From contig CAWACP010000005.1 in assembly GCA_963780655.1 (NCBI GenBank), positions 248,001 through 312,000 on the forward strand: a DNA stretch of 64,000 nt. The letters run 5' to 3'. The position numbers and the translations under genes were made by a program. Position 1 is the stretch's first letter, and each line of letters starts with the position of its first letter. The notes below the pieces were generated by a model that had not been told where the DNA came from, did no database searches, and worked only from the letters and a program-made list of their open reading frames with translations. Source of the DNA: CAWACP01 sp963780655 (GTDB lineage: Bacteria > Acidobacteriota > Terriglobia > Bryobacterales > Bryobacteraceae). Shown here in pieces: positions 35,826 through 43,311 of this stretch.

Positions 35826-36258
35826 AACCACGTCCATCATTCTGGGGGCTGTTCTGGTGGTTGCGGCCGCGGCACTGTTCCTGTTCCTGCGCACGCCGCC
35901 GCCCGAGAATCGCGCACTCCCGCTCACGCCGGAAGCGAAGCAGTATGTTCCGAACCTGGACCTGAGCGACGTCCAGATGAAAGCCGCTGAAAGCTATCTG
36001 AACCAGGCGGTCACCGAGATCGTGGGAAACATCACGAACAAGGGCAACCGTCCGCTGCGATCGGTGGAGATCTTCTGCGTGTTCTACGATGCCTATGGGC
36101 AACTGGTCCTGCGCGAGCGCGTACCCATCGTGAAAGCGTCGGGCCCGCCGCTCCAGCCCGGCACGACGGCGCAGTTCCGTCTGCCGTTCGACGCCATTCC
36201 GGAGAGCTGGAACAAGCAAATGCCGCAGCTCGTGATCGCCAGCATCACCTTCGCCTGA
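35815..36258 (+). CDS. Membrane-anchored protein with FxLYD-like domain (GTG start)
   Basis: The 147-residue protein has an N-terminal anchor (SIILGAVLVVAAAALFLFL) and a beta-sandwich with GNITNKGNRPLRSVEIFCVFYDAYGQLV, LQPGTTAQFRLPFDAIP and a final VIASITF. This pattern matches FxLYD/DUF2393-like extracytoplasmic domains. The GTG at 35815 overlaps pmbA by 11 bases, and the stop TGA shares a base with the next ATG. The four genes from tldD to the REC gene look like one operon. Function is unknown. Confidence 0.7.
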   Translation: MGNKTTSIILGAVLVVAAAALFLFLRTPPPENRALPLTPEAKQYVPNLDLSDVQMKAAESYLNQAVTEIVGNITNKGNRPLRSVEIFCVFYDAYGQLVLRERVPIVKASGPPLQPGTTAQFRLPFDAIPESWNKQMPQLVIASITFA

Positions 36259-36590
36259 TGCCATTACTTTTGGTGGTAGACGACGACCCCGATCAGTTGA
36301 GCATCCGCACGATGATACTCGAACGCGAAGGCTATCGTGTTCTGACGGCCATGAATGCGGAATCGGCGCTGGCGCAGTTCGAAGCGCATCGTCCGGACCT
36401 GGTGATCATGGACATGGGGCTGCCCGAGGCAAGCGCCGGCGAGCGGCTGATTGCGGCAATCGGCCGGCGTGCGCCCGTGGTGGTGCTCTCCGGCGCGCCG
36501 CCCGACGGATTGCCGGTGGCCTGCGTGCTGCGGAAGCCGTGTAAGTCGCGGACGCTGCTGAGCAGCATCGCGGCGATGCTGGCCGGGTAG
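36258..36590 (+). CDS. Single-domain response regulator (REC)
   Basis: The 110-residue stand-alone receiver has an acidic pocket (VVDDDPDQLSI), the phosphoacceptor in DLVIMDMGLPE, VVVLSGAPPDG and LRKPCKSRTL. There is no output domain. Such proteins act in phosphorelays or by protein-protein contact. Its ATG overlaps the preceding stop (TGATG). A degenerate copy of its 3' end lies 1.5 kb downstream (38068-38120), with an island scar between. Confidence 0.85.
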   Translation: MPLLLVVDDDPDQLSIRTMILEREGYRVLTAMNAESALAQFEAHRPDLVIMDMGLPEASAGERLIAAIGRRAPVVVLSGAPPDGLPVACVLRKPCKSRTLLSSIAAMLAG

Positions 36591-37134
36591 AGTGGGACGC
36601 CGAGGTTGTCGACACGCCACGAATCATCTGCCCGCATTGCGGCGCCCTCGTGCGGCCACGCTGCGTGGATGCAACTGCCAGTTCTTGTGCGCCCGCTGCG
36701 GCAGCGCCATGGAGGTGAAGCCCCCGCGCCTTCAGTACCAGAGTGGGGTGACATCTCGGTGGCGTGCCGGGAATTCTGAGATCCGCCCGGATTTCCCAGA
36801 TCAGTCGGGAGAGAAGCGCGTCGTGCTTCTCGGGCGACTTGTTGGGGTTGGACTGCCTGATTTCGTCCTGAAATTCGTGCAGAGCGCTGATGACGGCATT
36901 CGAACCCAACAGATGCAGAGTATTGCAGGCGAGAGCGAAACGGCGATTGCCGTCCGGCGTGGAATCAGTACCGACGATGCCGCTGAGCGACGCCATGAAT
37001 TCTCTATACTGCTCGAATTTGTACTTCTGCCAATCGGCCTGCCGCTCTTTGCTCTTCGTGAGGTAAAAGGTGAGCGCTGAAATAACGGCAGCACCGGCGG
37101 CAGAGATGACGGCCACGGTAATTGGGGTGTCCAC
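36406..37134 (-). CDS. Hypothetical protein with N-terminal TM helix; 3' end antisense to REC gene
   Basis: GTG 37134 opens a protein with a membrane helix (VAVISAAGAAVISALTFYL). A helical cytosolic part follows (KYKFEQYREFMASLSGIV, LLGSNAVISALHEFQDEIR, SRLIWEIRADL) to residue ~125. After that the frame continues for ~115 residues of Arg/Ala-rich sequence that is antisense to the REC gene and does not look like protein. The natural stop has probably been lost. The first half is credible; the coordinates include the doubtful tail. Confidence 0.4.
   Translation of the reverse strand: MDTPITVAVISAAGAAVISALTFYLTKSKERQADWQKYKFEQYREFMASLSGIVGTDSTPDGNRRFALACNTLHLLGSNAVISALHEFQDEIRQSNPNKSPEKHDALLSRLIWEIRADLRIPGTPPRCHPTLVLKARGLHLHGAAAAGAQELAVASTQRGRTRAPQCGQMIRGVSTTSASHSTRPASPRCCSAASATYTASAARRPPAIRRAARRRAPPRAHAGRLPQSAARRRLPRAAPCP
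36603..36720 (+). pseudogene. Possible broken zinc-ribbon fragment
   Basis: One frame reads RIICPHCGALVRP and an adjacent frame reads GCNCQFLCARCGSAMEV. Joined, they would give two CxxC knuckles of a small zinc ribbon, so a frameshift near 36660 is suggested. It lies directly after the REC gene inside a degraded region. Short and low certainty. Confidence 0.25.
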
Positions 37135-37156
37135 AGGGACATTTCATCACGTGCGT

Positions 37157-37387
37157 AAGCTGAAAGAACTGCCGAAGGGCGAGGTGCTGCTTCACGCTGG
37201 ACTTCGAGAGCGCGCGGCCGAGTTCCACCGACACGGCCACTAAGTATGCCCGCCGGGTGTTCCAGTTGCGGATGTTCGCGGTGAAGAACTCCTGGAAGCG
37301 TTTCTCGCCGACCCGCGAAACTGCGAAGCGGGCCACCTGGGACCGAGAAACGGGCCCGTCGAGCGCCATGAAGGCCGGGCGTTCCAC
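37157..37387 (-). pseudogene. Tyrosine-recombinase (integrase) N-terminal fragment
   Basis: The 77 residues resemble the N-terminal SAM-like DNA-binding domain of phage/integron-type integrases: FQEFFTANIRNWNTRRAYLVAV and ALSKSSVKQHLALRQFF. About 25 residues normally lying between these blocks (through FLxWxEERG and the IxPxHV turn) are deleted. The whole catalytic domain (RHRY) is absent. The fragment begins right at the vapC stop codon. It marks a past integration event at this locus. Confidence 0.6.
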
Positions 37388-37807
37388 TCATGAAAAGAAC
37401 GGGTTCTCTATGCGAATGCCCGCGATGGATTGGCCCGCATTGAGGTCGTCCGACAGAATGCGGACTGCTCCGGCCTTGCGCGCGGCCGCGACGATCAGGG
37501 CATCCCGGAAGCTGATGCGCGCCTCATCTTCGATGCGAAATGCGGCGAACGTTTCGGCCGGCGTGGTATTCACGCACCACGGCGCGTATGCGTCTATCAC
37601 GGCCCGGGCCGATGGCTTCGCCAACGGGGTGGCGATCTTCCCGGTGACGTTGACGTAAAACTCGTGGAGGACCTGCGCGCTCAGGACTCCGGACCGCCCG
37701 CCCCAGAGTTCGCGCAGAACCGCCGCCGCGGTATCGCGCTTGATTCCTGCATCGGCGTCGTAGGCGTAAATCAGGACGTTGGTGTCCACGAAGATCTTAT
37801 CGCTCAT
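37388..37807 (-). CDS. vapC: PIN-domain toxin, VapC family
   Basis: The 139-residue PIN nuclease has all four acidic positions: Asp8 (FVDTNVLIYAYD), Glu49 (QVLHEFYVNV), Asp102 (ISFRDALIVAAA) and Asp120/121 (RILSDDLNAGQ). VapC toxins cleave specific RNAs such as tRNA or rRNA loops. Its start overlaps the upstream antitoxin frame by 11 bases, the normal vapBC layout. The antitoxin appears frameshifted, so either the toxin is silent or another antitoxin covers it. Located inside the island scar. Confidence 0.88.
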   Translation of the reverse strand: MSDKIFVDTNVLIYAYDADAGIKRDTAAAVLRELWGGRSGVLSAQVLHEFYVNVTGKIATPLAKPSARAVIDAYAPWCVNTTPAETFAAFRIEDEARISFRDALIVAAARKAGAVRILSDDLNAGQSIAGIRIENPFFS

Positions 37808-38020
37808 GCAGCTCGTCCCGGCTGACTATACCTCTTCCACCCAGATGAAAGCCCTGCTCCATCAGGGCAAGGGCAGAGCGCTCTGACCGCTCCCATGCCT
37901 CTTGCTCGCCTGTGAGGATTTCGATCTGTTCGGCCAAAAGCCCGCTGGATTGAAGTGGAGCGCCCTGCCGCGAGCATTCTGGCCTTTCGGAAAACAAGTT
38001 TATCTCGATAGGAGCGTGTA
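37797..38020 (-). pseudogene. vapB: VapB-type antitoxin, apparently frameshifted
   Basis: The C-terminal frame gives SGLLAEQIEILTGEQEAW, SERSALALMEQGFHLGGRG and a typical end SRDELHER. The ribbon-helix-helix start expected before it (DKLVFRKARMLAAGRSTSI) is present upstream but in a different frame, joining near 37945. No good start codon precedes that block. In its own frame the C-terminal part can begin only at TTG 37997, giving 66 residues without the RHH domain. Base-level error is an alternative. Confidence 0.5.
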
Positions 38021-38067
38021 GGCCGAGCGCCGTAGAGCTGCTACACTCGTCCGTTTTCCGTGCTAAC

Positions 38068-38120
38068 GGATTGTCGGTGGCCTGCGTGCTACGGCAGCCG
38101 TATGCGTCGCCGAAGCTGGC
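38068..38120 (+). repeat. Degenerate duplication of the REC gene 3' end
   Basis: GGATTGTCGGTGGCCTGCG and onward (38068-38101) matches 36507-36540 in the REC gene at 31 of 34 bases, and the frame still reads GLSVACVLRQP. The copies flank the 1.5-kb stretch holding the integrase fragment and VapBC. Downstream to 38220 a frame AEEAADIVRTALEKDDADW ends at a stop; I cannot identify it. Confidence 0.6.
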
Positions 38121-38232
38121 AGGGTGACATCATGAAAATCGGACGGCGGAAGAAGCGGCGGATATTGTGCGCACTGCTCTTGAGAAAGACGACGCGGACT
38201 GGGTTCAGAGCTCTCGCTAGTTCTGGTCAACC

Positions 38233-38457
38233 ATGGACATCACGGTGAAGGTCATCCCGAAAAGCTCGCGGACGGAACTGGCCGGCCAGTTGCCCGACGG
38301 AACGTGGAGAGTCAGGGTGGCGGCGGCGCCGGAGAAGGGCAAAGCGAACCGGGAGCTGTGCGTATTTCTGGCGGCGCATTTCGGGGTGCCGCGGAGCCGA
38401 GTGCAGATCCTCTCCGGCGAAACATCGCACCTCAAGCGCATTCGCATCGATAAGTGA
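38233..38457 (+). CDS. DUF167 (YggU) family protein
   Basis: The 74-residue protein has the family pattern: MDITVKVIPKSSRTELAG, WRVRVAAAPEKGKANRELCVFLA and a final VPRSRVQILSGETSHLKRIRI. It is a small alpha/beta protein of unknown function found widely in bacteria and archaea, often next to yggT. Here it is 24 bp upstream of a Clp-N/DinB fusion gene, whose promoter seems to overlap its 3' end. Confidence 0.9.
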   Translation: MDITVKVIPKSSRTELAGQLPDGTWRVRVAAAPEKGKANRELCVFLAAHFGVPRSRVQILSGETSHLKRIRIDK

Positions 38458-38469
38458 CGGTGCTATACT
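38441..38469 (+). promoter_or_regulatory. Putative sigma70 promoter for the Clp-N/DinB gene
   Basis: TTCGCA (38441-38446), a 17-bp spacer, then TATACT (38464-38469), with a TGn extension (TGC) before the -10. The start codon follows at 38482, so the transcript would have only about five leader bases and be nearly leaderless. The -35 lies inside the DUF167 gene. Confidence 0.45.
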
Positions 38470-38481
38470 CCCTGCCGGGCC

Positions 38482-39417
38482 ATGTTTGACCGGTACACGG
38501 AAATCGCCCGCCGCGCAATCTTCTACGCTCGCCAGGAGGCAAGTAACCTGGCCTCTCCTTTCATCGAGTGCGACCACCTCGTCCTTGCACTTTTGCGAGA
38601 GAATACGCCGCTGCGAAGACAGCTCACCGAATCGCAGCGCGAAGCGATTCGGAGTACGATTCAACCCCGTGCGGCCGGAACCTCGCCGAGCACGGTCTCG
38701 GTGGATCTGCCATTGAGCCATGACGCCAAACGCGCGCTCGCCTACGGCGCCGAGGAGGCTCAGCGACTCCGGGACAAGCACATCGATGCGGGCCACCTGA
38801 TGCTGGGACTGCTGCGCATCGAGCCCGTGGCCGAACTGCTTACATATGATATCCGCCTCGACGATCAGCGCGCGTTGTTAGCAGAGAGCGAGGGCGGCGA
38901 GCTCATCCCGCACAGCAAATACGAAGAATCGCCGTTGCGCACTCAACTCGAGCGCCTTGACGGGATCATCTCCCGTCTGCTCGCGCATCTCGATCGCTCG
39001 CCTTCATCTGCAAGCGTCCGGCTCAGGAGAAAGCCGTGGACCAGGAAGGAGGCGCTCGGTCACCTGATCGACTGGGCAACGGCGCACCACCAACTCTTCG
39101 CGCGAGCGCTCACGGAACCCAATGTCCAGGTCCCAATGCCCGTGCAGGACTCGTGGGTCGAGGCGCAGGATTATTCCGGGTTGGTCTGGCCTCCGGTGGA
39201 ACGCCTGTGGGCTGATTTGAACCGGCTTATTTTCCACGTGCTGGCGCGCATGCCCGCGGAGAAGCTGAATACTCCCTGCCGTATCGGCATCGCGGAACCG
39301 GTCCCGCTGGTCAGTATCGTCGAAGCTTACGTAGATCACTGCGAGGACATCGCGGCCCAGATCCTGCTGCATTCGGACGAGCGAGGCGCGAGCGGCGCGC
39401 ATGGTGGAATTCAATAG
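38482..39417 (+). CDS. Clp N-terminal domain fused to DinB-like domain
   Basis: The 311-residue protein has a double Clp-N repeat at ~1-135: MFDRYTEIARRAIFYARQEA, FIECDHLVLALLRE and a second KHIDAGHLMLGLLRIEP. No AAA+ module follows. Instead ~150-300 looks like a DinB/DUF664 four-helix bundle with three spaced His: LGHLIDWATAHHQLF, then AYVDHCEDIAAQILL. Clp-N domains bind substrates or adaptors for ClpA/ClpC; DinB-fold enzymes are metal-dependent thiol or other transferases. The combination is unusual and suggests a stress or damaged-protein role. Assigned by motif reading. Confidence 0.75.
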   Translation: MFDRYTEIARRAIFYARQEASNLASPFIECDHLVLALLRENTPLRRQLTESQREAIRSTIQPRAAGTSPSTVSVDLPLSHDAKRALAYGAEEAQRLRDKHIDAGHLMLGLLRIEPVAELLTYDIRLDDQRALLAESEGGELIPHSKYEESPLRTQLERLDGIISRLLAHLDRSPSSASVRLRRKPWTRKEALGHLIDWATAHHQLFARALTEPNVQVPMPVQDSWVEAQDYSGLVWPPVERLWADLNRLIFHVLARMPAEKLNTPCRIGIAEPVPLVSIVEAYVDHCEDIAAQILLHSDERGASGAHGGIQ

Positions 39418-39472
39418 CCAGCCGTGACATAATCCGGTTTCCTGCACTTACGCCGGCCGGGAGACCCGATTG

Positions 39473-40825
39473 ATGCAGCAGAACACAAAGAAGCTTTCGA
39501 TCGCCGAGAAGATCGGGTACGGCCTCGGCGACGGCGCTTCGAATCTGTTCTGGATGACGTTCGTCTATTTCCAGCTCAACTTCTATACGGATGTATTCGG
39601 AATCGGGGCCGGCACACTCGCGGTGATGCTGGGCGTGACGCGCATCTGGGACATGGCGTTCGACGTGATCATTGGGATGGTGGCGGACCGCACCCGCACG
39701 CGCTGGGGGCGGTTTCGTCCATGGCTGCTCTGGATGGCCGTGCCGTTTGGCGTCATCGCGGTGGCTACCTTCACCACGCCGTCACTCGGACCCGGGCCAA
39801 AGCTGCTGTACGCCTATGTCACGTTGTCGCTGATGATGATGGTGTACTCGGCCATCAATATTCCTTACGGCGCGCTGATGGGCGTGATGTCGCCGGACTC
39901 GCAGGAGCGGACCAGCCTGTCATCGTATCGATTCACCTTTGCGTTCGGCGCGGGATTGCTGGTGCAGTATCTGACGTTGTATCTGGTGGACTATTTCGGC
40001 AAGGGTGATAAAGCTCACGGTTATCAGATGACGATGAGCGCTTACGCTGCGTTGGCGGTCCTGCTGTTTCTGCTAACGTTCAGCCTGACGCGGGAACAGG
40101 TGCAGCCTGTGCAGGACAAACAAGCCTCGCTCGGCCGCGACCTGAGCGACCTGCTCCACAACACTCCCTGGCTGGTCCTGTGCGCCCTCGGGATCTTCAC
40201 CGTCGCGTTCGTTTCGATACGCAACGGAGCAATCATCTACTATTTCAAGTACTACGTCGGCAATGAAAAGCTGGCGGCAACTTACATGGCTGCCGGCGCG
40301 GTTATGTCGCTGGCCGGGACGTTCCTGATACAGTTCATCACTCCTAAGACAGGCAGAAGGAATGCCTACATAGCGTGTATGTGGCTGACCACGGTCGCCG
40401 CCATCCTCTGTTACTGGGTCAGTCCGAAACAAATAGCCCTTATGTTCACGTGGCACCTCATCATCAACCTGACTACCGGCCCAACGTCCGCGCTCATCTG
40501 GGCGATGATTGCCGACACCGCGGATTACTCGGAGTGGCGAACCGGTCGGCGCGCAACCGGGTTGGTGTTCTCCGCGGCCGGCATGTCGAACAAATTGGGC
40601 TGGGTGATCGGCGGCACGCTTGCCGCCTGGCTGCTCGCGGTTTACGGTTTTCAGGCCAACGTGGCGCAAACGGTGGAAGCGCAGACGGGCATACGGCTGC
40701 TCATCAGCTTTATACCCGCCGCCGGCACGGCCCTGGCCGGCCTTGGCATGCTCTTCTATCGCCTCGATGAGCGCACCATGGCGAAGGTCCAGGACGAGCT
40801 GAAGATCGGAAGCACAGTAGAGTAG
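39473..40825 (+). CDS. GPH-family sugar:cation symporter (MelB-like MFS)
   Basis: The 450-residue protein has 12 hydrophobic segments and GPH signatures: EKIGYGLGDGASNLFW at the start, TRIWDMAFDVIIGMVADRTRTRWGRFRPWLLW around the first loop and DTADYSEWRTGRRATGLVFSAAGMSNKLG late. It imports glycosides, typically with Na+ or H+. The start is ATG 39473 with GGGAG upstream. A GH94 phosphorylase follows at once, so a cello- or related oligosaccharide is the likely cargo. The stop codon TAG is part of a REP-like repeat. Confidence 0.92.
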   Translation: MQQNTKKLSIAEKIGYGLGDGASNLFWMTFVYFQLNFYTDVFGIGAGTLAVMLGVTRIWDMAFDVIIGMVADRTRTRWGRFRPWLLWMAVPFGVIAVATFTTPSLGPGPKLLYAYVTLSLMMMVYSAINIPYGALMGVMSPDSQERTSLSSYRFTFAFGAGLLVQYLTLYLVDYFGKGDKAHGYQMTMSAYAALAVLLFLLTFSLTREQVQPVQDKQASLGRDLSDLLHNTPWLVLCALGIFTVAFVSIRNGAIIYYFKYYVGNEKLAATYMAAGAVMSLAGTFLIQFITPKTGRRNAYIACMWLTTVAAILCYWVSPKQIALMFTWHLIINLTTGPTSALIWAMIADTADYSEWRTGRRATGLVFSAAGMSNKLGWVIGGTLAAWLLAVYGFQANVAQTVEAQTGIRLLISFIPAAGTALAGLGMLFYRLDERTMAKVQDELKIGSTVE

Positions 40826-40838
40826 GCTTCAGCCTGCA
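40817..40838. repeat. REP-like palindrome covering a stop codon
   Basis: GTAGAGTAGGCTTCAGCCTGC lies across the end of the symporter gene; the stop TAG at 40823-40825 is inside the repeat. It is the only spacer before the GH94 gene. Confidence 0.7.
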
Positions 40839-40849
40839 GGATATCACTT

Positions 40850-41806
40850 ATGCAATACGGCTATTTCGACGACGATCGCCGGGAGTATGTCATTACTCGC
40901 CCGGATACTCCGAAATCGTGGAGTAACTATCTGGGCAATACCGAGTATGGGGCCATCATCACCAACAACGCCGGCGGCTACAGCTTCTATAAGTCCGCCG
41001 CGCAGGGCCGCTTCATGCGCCTGCGCTTTAACTCCGTACCGCTGGATCAGCCGGGGCGGTATATCTATCTTCACGATCATGAGACGGGAGAATACTGGTC
41101 GGCGTCGTGGCAGCCGGTTGGAAAACCGCTGGGCCGTTATAAATCGGAGTGCCGGCACGGCGCCGCATATACGGTCATCTCGGCGGAATACGCCGACATC
41201 AGGACCGAGGCCACTTACTTCGTTCCGCTCGGCCGCGACTTTGAGTGCTGGCATGTCAGGGTCGAAGACCGAGGCAGCCGCGCCCGGCGGTTGAGCGCCT
41301 TCACTTACGTCGAGTATGCCGGAAACTGGGCGTCGTGGCACGACACGTTCAACCTTCAGTACACGCAGCACATTGTCAGGATGTCAGTTGAAGGGAATAT
41401 CATCGACCACGGCACGAACGTGAATGTTCCGCTGAAGCCCGATGATTTCGAGAATCACGATCAGGGCCGGCACACTTTTCTTGCGGTTGCGGGCGCCGAG
41501 GTTGACGGATTCGACACGGACCGGGCGGCATTTCTCGGTCGTTATGGCGCTTATGCCAATCCCGCGGTGGTGGTGAGCGGACGTTGCACGAATTCGCTGG
41601 CAGTGGGTGACAACGGCTGCGGGACCTTCCGGATTCCCATCTCGCTCGAGCCGGGCGCGTGTGTCGAGTTCGTCGTTCTGGTGGGCATCGGCTCAGCTCT
41701 GAAGGAAGGCCGAAGCGCCGCCGACGAATTCGGCGATATGGGCAGCGGTTCGGGAAGAGCTCGCAAAACTGAGGCGGCACTGGCACAGCCGTATCGGGGG
41801 GCTTGA
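40850..41806 (+). CDS. GH94 phosphorylase, N-terminal part (frameshifted gene)
   Basis: The 318 residues form the N-terminal beta-sandwich of a glycoside hydrolase family 94 phosphorylase: MQYGYFDDDRREYVITRPDTP, PKSWSNYLGNTEYGAIITNNAGGYSF and LRFNSVPLDQPGRYIYLHD. After GDM (41740) the correct continuation AAVREELAKLRRHWHSRIGG is one base out of frame, so the last ~20 residues of this frame are not native. A second extra base at the G-run 41796-41801 is needed to enter the next frame. GH94 enzymes split cellobiose-type sugars with phosphate. Taken as is, the gene is broken; a sequencing error is possible. Confidence 0.8.
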   Translation: MQYGYFDDDRREYVITRPDTPKSWSNYLGNTEYGAIITNNAGGYSFYKSAAQGRFMRLRFNSVPLDQPGRYIYLHDHETGEYWSASWQPVGKPLGRYKSECRHGAAYTVISAEYADIRTEATYFVPLGRDFECWHVRVEDRGSRARRLSAFTYVEYAGNWASWHDTFNLQYTQHIVRMSVEGNIIDHGTNVNVPLKPDDFENHDQGRHTFLAVAGAEVDGFDTDRAAFLGRYGAYANPAVVVSGRCTNSLAVGDNGCGTFRIPISLEPGACVEFVVLVGIGSALKEGRSAADEFGDMGSGSGRARKTEAALAQPYRGA

Positions 41807-43275
41807 CCGCCCAGACGCCTGACGCCGACTTCAACAGCACCGTGAATATGTGGGGCGCATTCAACTGCCTGATTACTTACTCATGGTCGCGGGCAGCCAG
41901 CCTGATCTACGCGGGTGAGCGCGACGGCCTGGGCTACCGCGATACGCTGCAGGACCTGCTGGGCGTGATGCACGCCATACCCGATGAAGCCCGGCAACGG
42001 CTGGAGCTGATGATCACGGGCCAGGTCTCTACCGGCGGCGGGATGCCCGTGGTGAAGCAGTTCTCGCACCGGCCGGGGTCTGAGCGCCTGCCGCGCGAAG
42101 ACGAGTACCGGTCCGATGACTGCCTCTGGTTGTTCGATGCCGTTCCCGCGTACGTGAAAGAGACGGGCGACCTCGCGTTCCTGCACAAGACGCTGCCCTA
42201 TGCCGATTCCGGCGAGGATACCGTGCTCGGCCACATGAAACGCGCCATTGGCTTCAGCCTGCAGCGGACTGGCGCGCATGGCCTGCCGTGTGGCCTCTTT
42301 GCCGACTGGAACGATTGCATCCGGCTGGGCGAGAGAGGCGAATCGGTCTTCGTCGCATTCCAGCTACGCCATGCGCTCGCCGTATATGCCGAGATTTGCG
42401 GTCTGCTGCACATCGCTGGCGAGCAGACCTGGGCCAGTGAGGAGCTGGCGAATCTGGATGAGCGGCTCCGCGCGGATGCATGGGACGGCGCCTGGTATAT
42501 GCGCGCATGGGACGCCGACGGCTCGAAGTTCGGATCGAACGAAAACCCTGAGGGCAGTATTTTCCTGAACCCGCAATCGTGGGCGCTCATCAGCGGTCAC
42601 GCGCGCGGCGAACGAGCGGAGCGCGCCATGCAATCCGTGCAGGAACGGCTGGCTACGGAGTTCGGCCTGATGCTGTGCGATCCTCCGTTTGTCGAATCGG
42701 ACATGCGAGTGATGCGCGCCGTGCTGTTCAATCCGGGCATGAAGGAGAACGCCGGCATCTTCACGCATACGCAGGGTTGGGCGGTGATTGCGGAGACGCT
42801 GCTGGGCCACGGCGATCGCGCGTATGAGTATTTTCGAGCATCGCTGCCGGCGGCCTATAACAGCAAGGCCGAAGTGCGGGAGATCGAGCCCTATGTGTAC
42901 TGCCAGTTCACCCACAGCAAATACAGTCCTCGGGCGGGCGCGGCGCGAGTGCCGTGGCTGAGCGGGTCGGCTTCGTGGTCTTACGTCGCGGCATCGCAGT
43001 ACATCCTCGGCCTGCGGCCCGAGTATGGCGGCCTGACCATTGACCCGTGCGTGCCTGCGTCCTGGAGACGGTTTCGAATGACTCGGCGGTTTCGTGGCGC
43101 GCACCTGAGCATCGAGGTGAATAACCCGGCCGGCGTTCAGAAGGGCATAGCGCGCCTGGTACTGAACGGCGCCGCTCTGGAAGGCAACTTCATCCCGGCG
43201 GAAATGCTGCTGGCGGAGAACGACGTGGTTGTTGAGATGGGCAGCACCGATCGCCGCTCGGCGTCGGCGGAATAG
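41803..43275 (+). CDS. GH94 phosphorylase, catalytic C-terminal part (frameshifted gene)
   Basis: The 490 residues hold the (alpha/alpha)6 barrel: TPDADFNSTVNMWGAFNCLITY, RDTLQDLLGVMHAIPDEARQRL, and the catalytic acid region EYRSDDCLWLFDAV with the Asp of family SDDxLW. GLFADWNDCI and CQFTHSKYSPRAGAARVPWLSGSASW complete the fold. The apparent start TTG 41803 has no ribosome-binding site and is the tail of a G6 tract, so this is the continuation of the preceding frame rather than a separate gene. Combined length ~805 residues is normal for GH94. Confidence 0.85.
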   Translation: MTAQTPDADFNSTVNMWGAFNCLITYSWSRAASLIYAGERDGLGYRDTLQDLLGVMHAIPDEARQRLELMITGQVSTGGGMPVVKQFSHRPGSERLPREDEYRSDDCLWLFDAVPAYVKETGDLAFLHKTLPYADSGEDTVLGHMKRAIGFSLQRTGAHGLPCGLFADWNDCIRLGERGESVFVAFQLRHALAVYAEICGLLHIAGEQTWASEELANLDERLRADAWDGAWYMRAWDADGSKFGSNENPEGSIFLNPQSWALISGHARGERAERAMQSVQERLATEFGLMLCDPPFVESDMRVMRAVLFNPGMKENAGIFTHTQGWAVIAETLLGHGDRAYEYFRASLPAAYNSKAEVREIEPYVYCQFTHSKYSPRAGAARVPWLSGSASWSYVAASQYILGLRPEYGGLTIDPCVPASWRRFRMTRRFRGAHLSIEVNNPAGVQKGIARLVLNGAALEGNFIPAEMLLAENDVVVEMGSTDRRSASAE

Positions 43276-43311
43276 ACCCGTCTGCGATAATCAGAACATC
43301 TCGCTCTGGTT

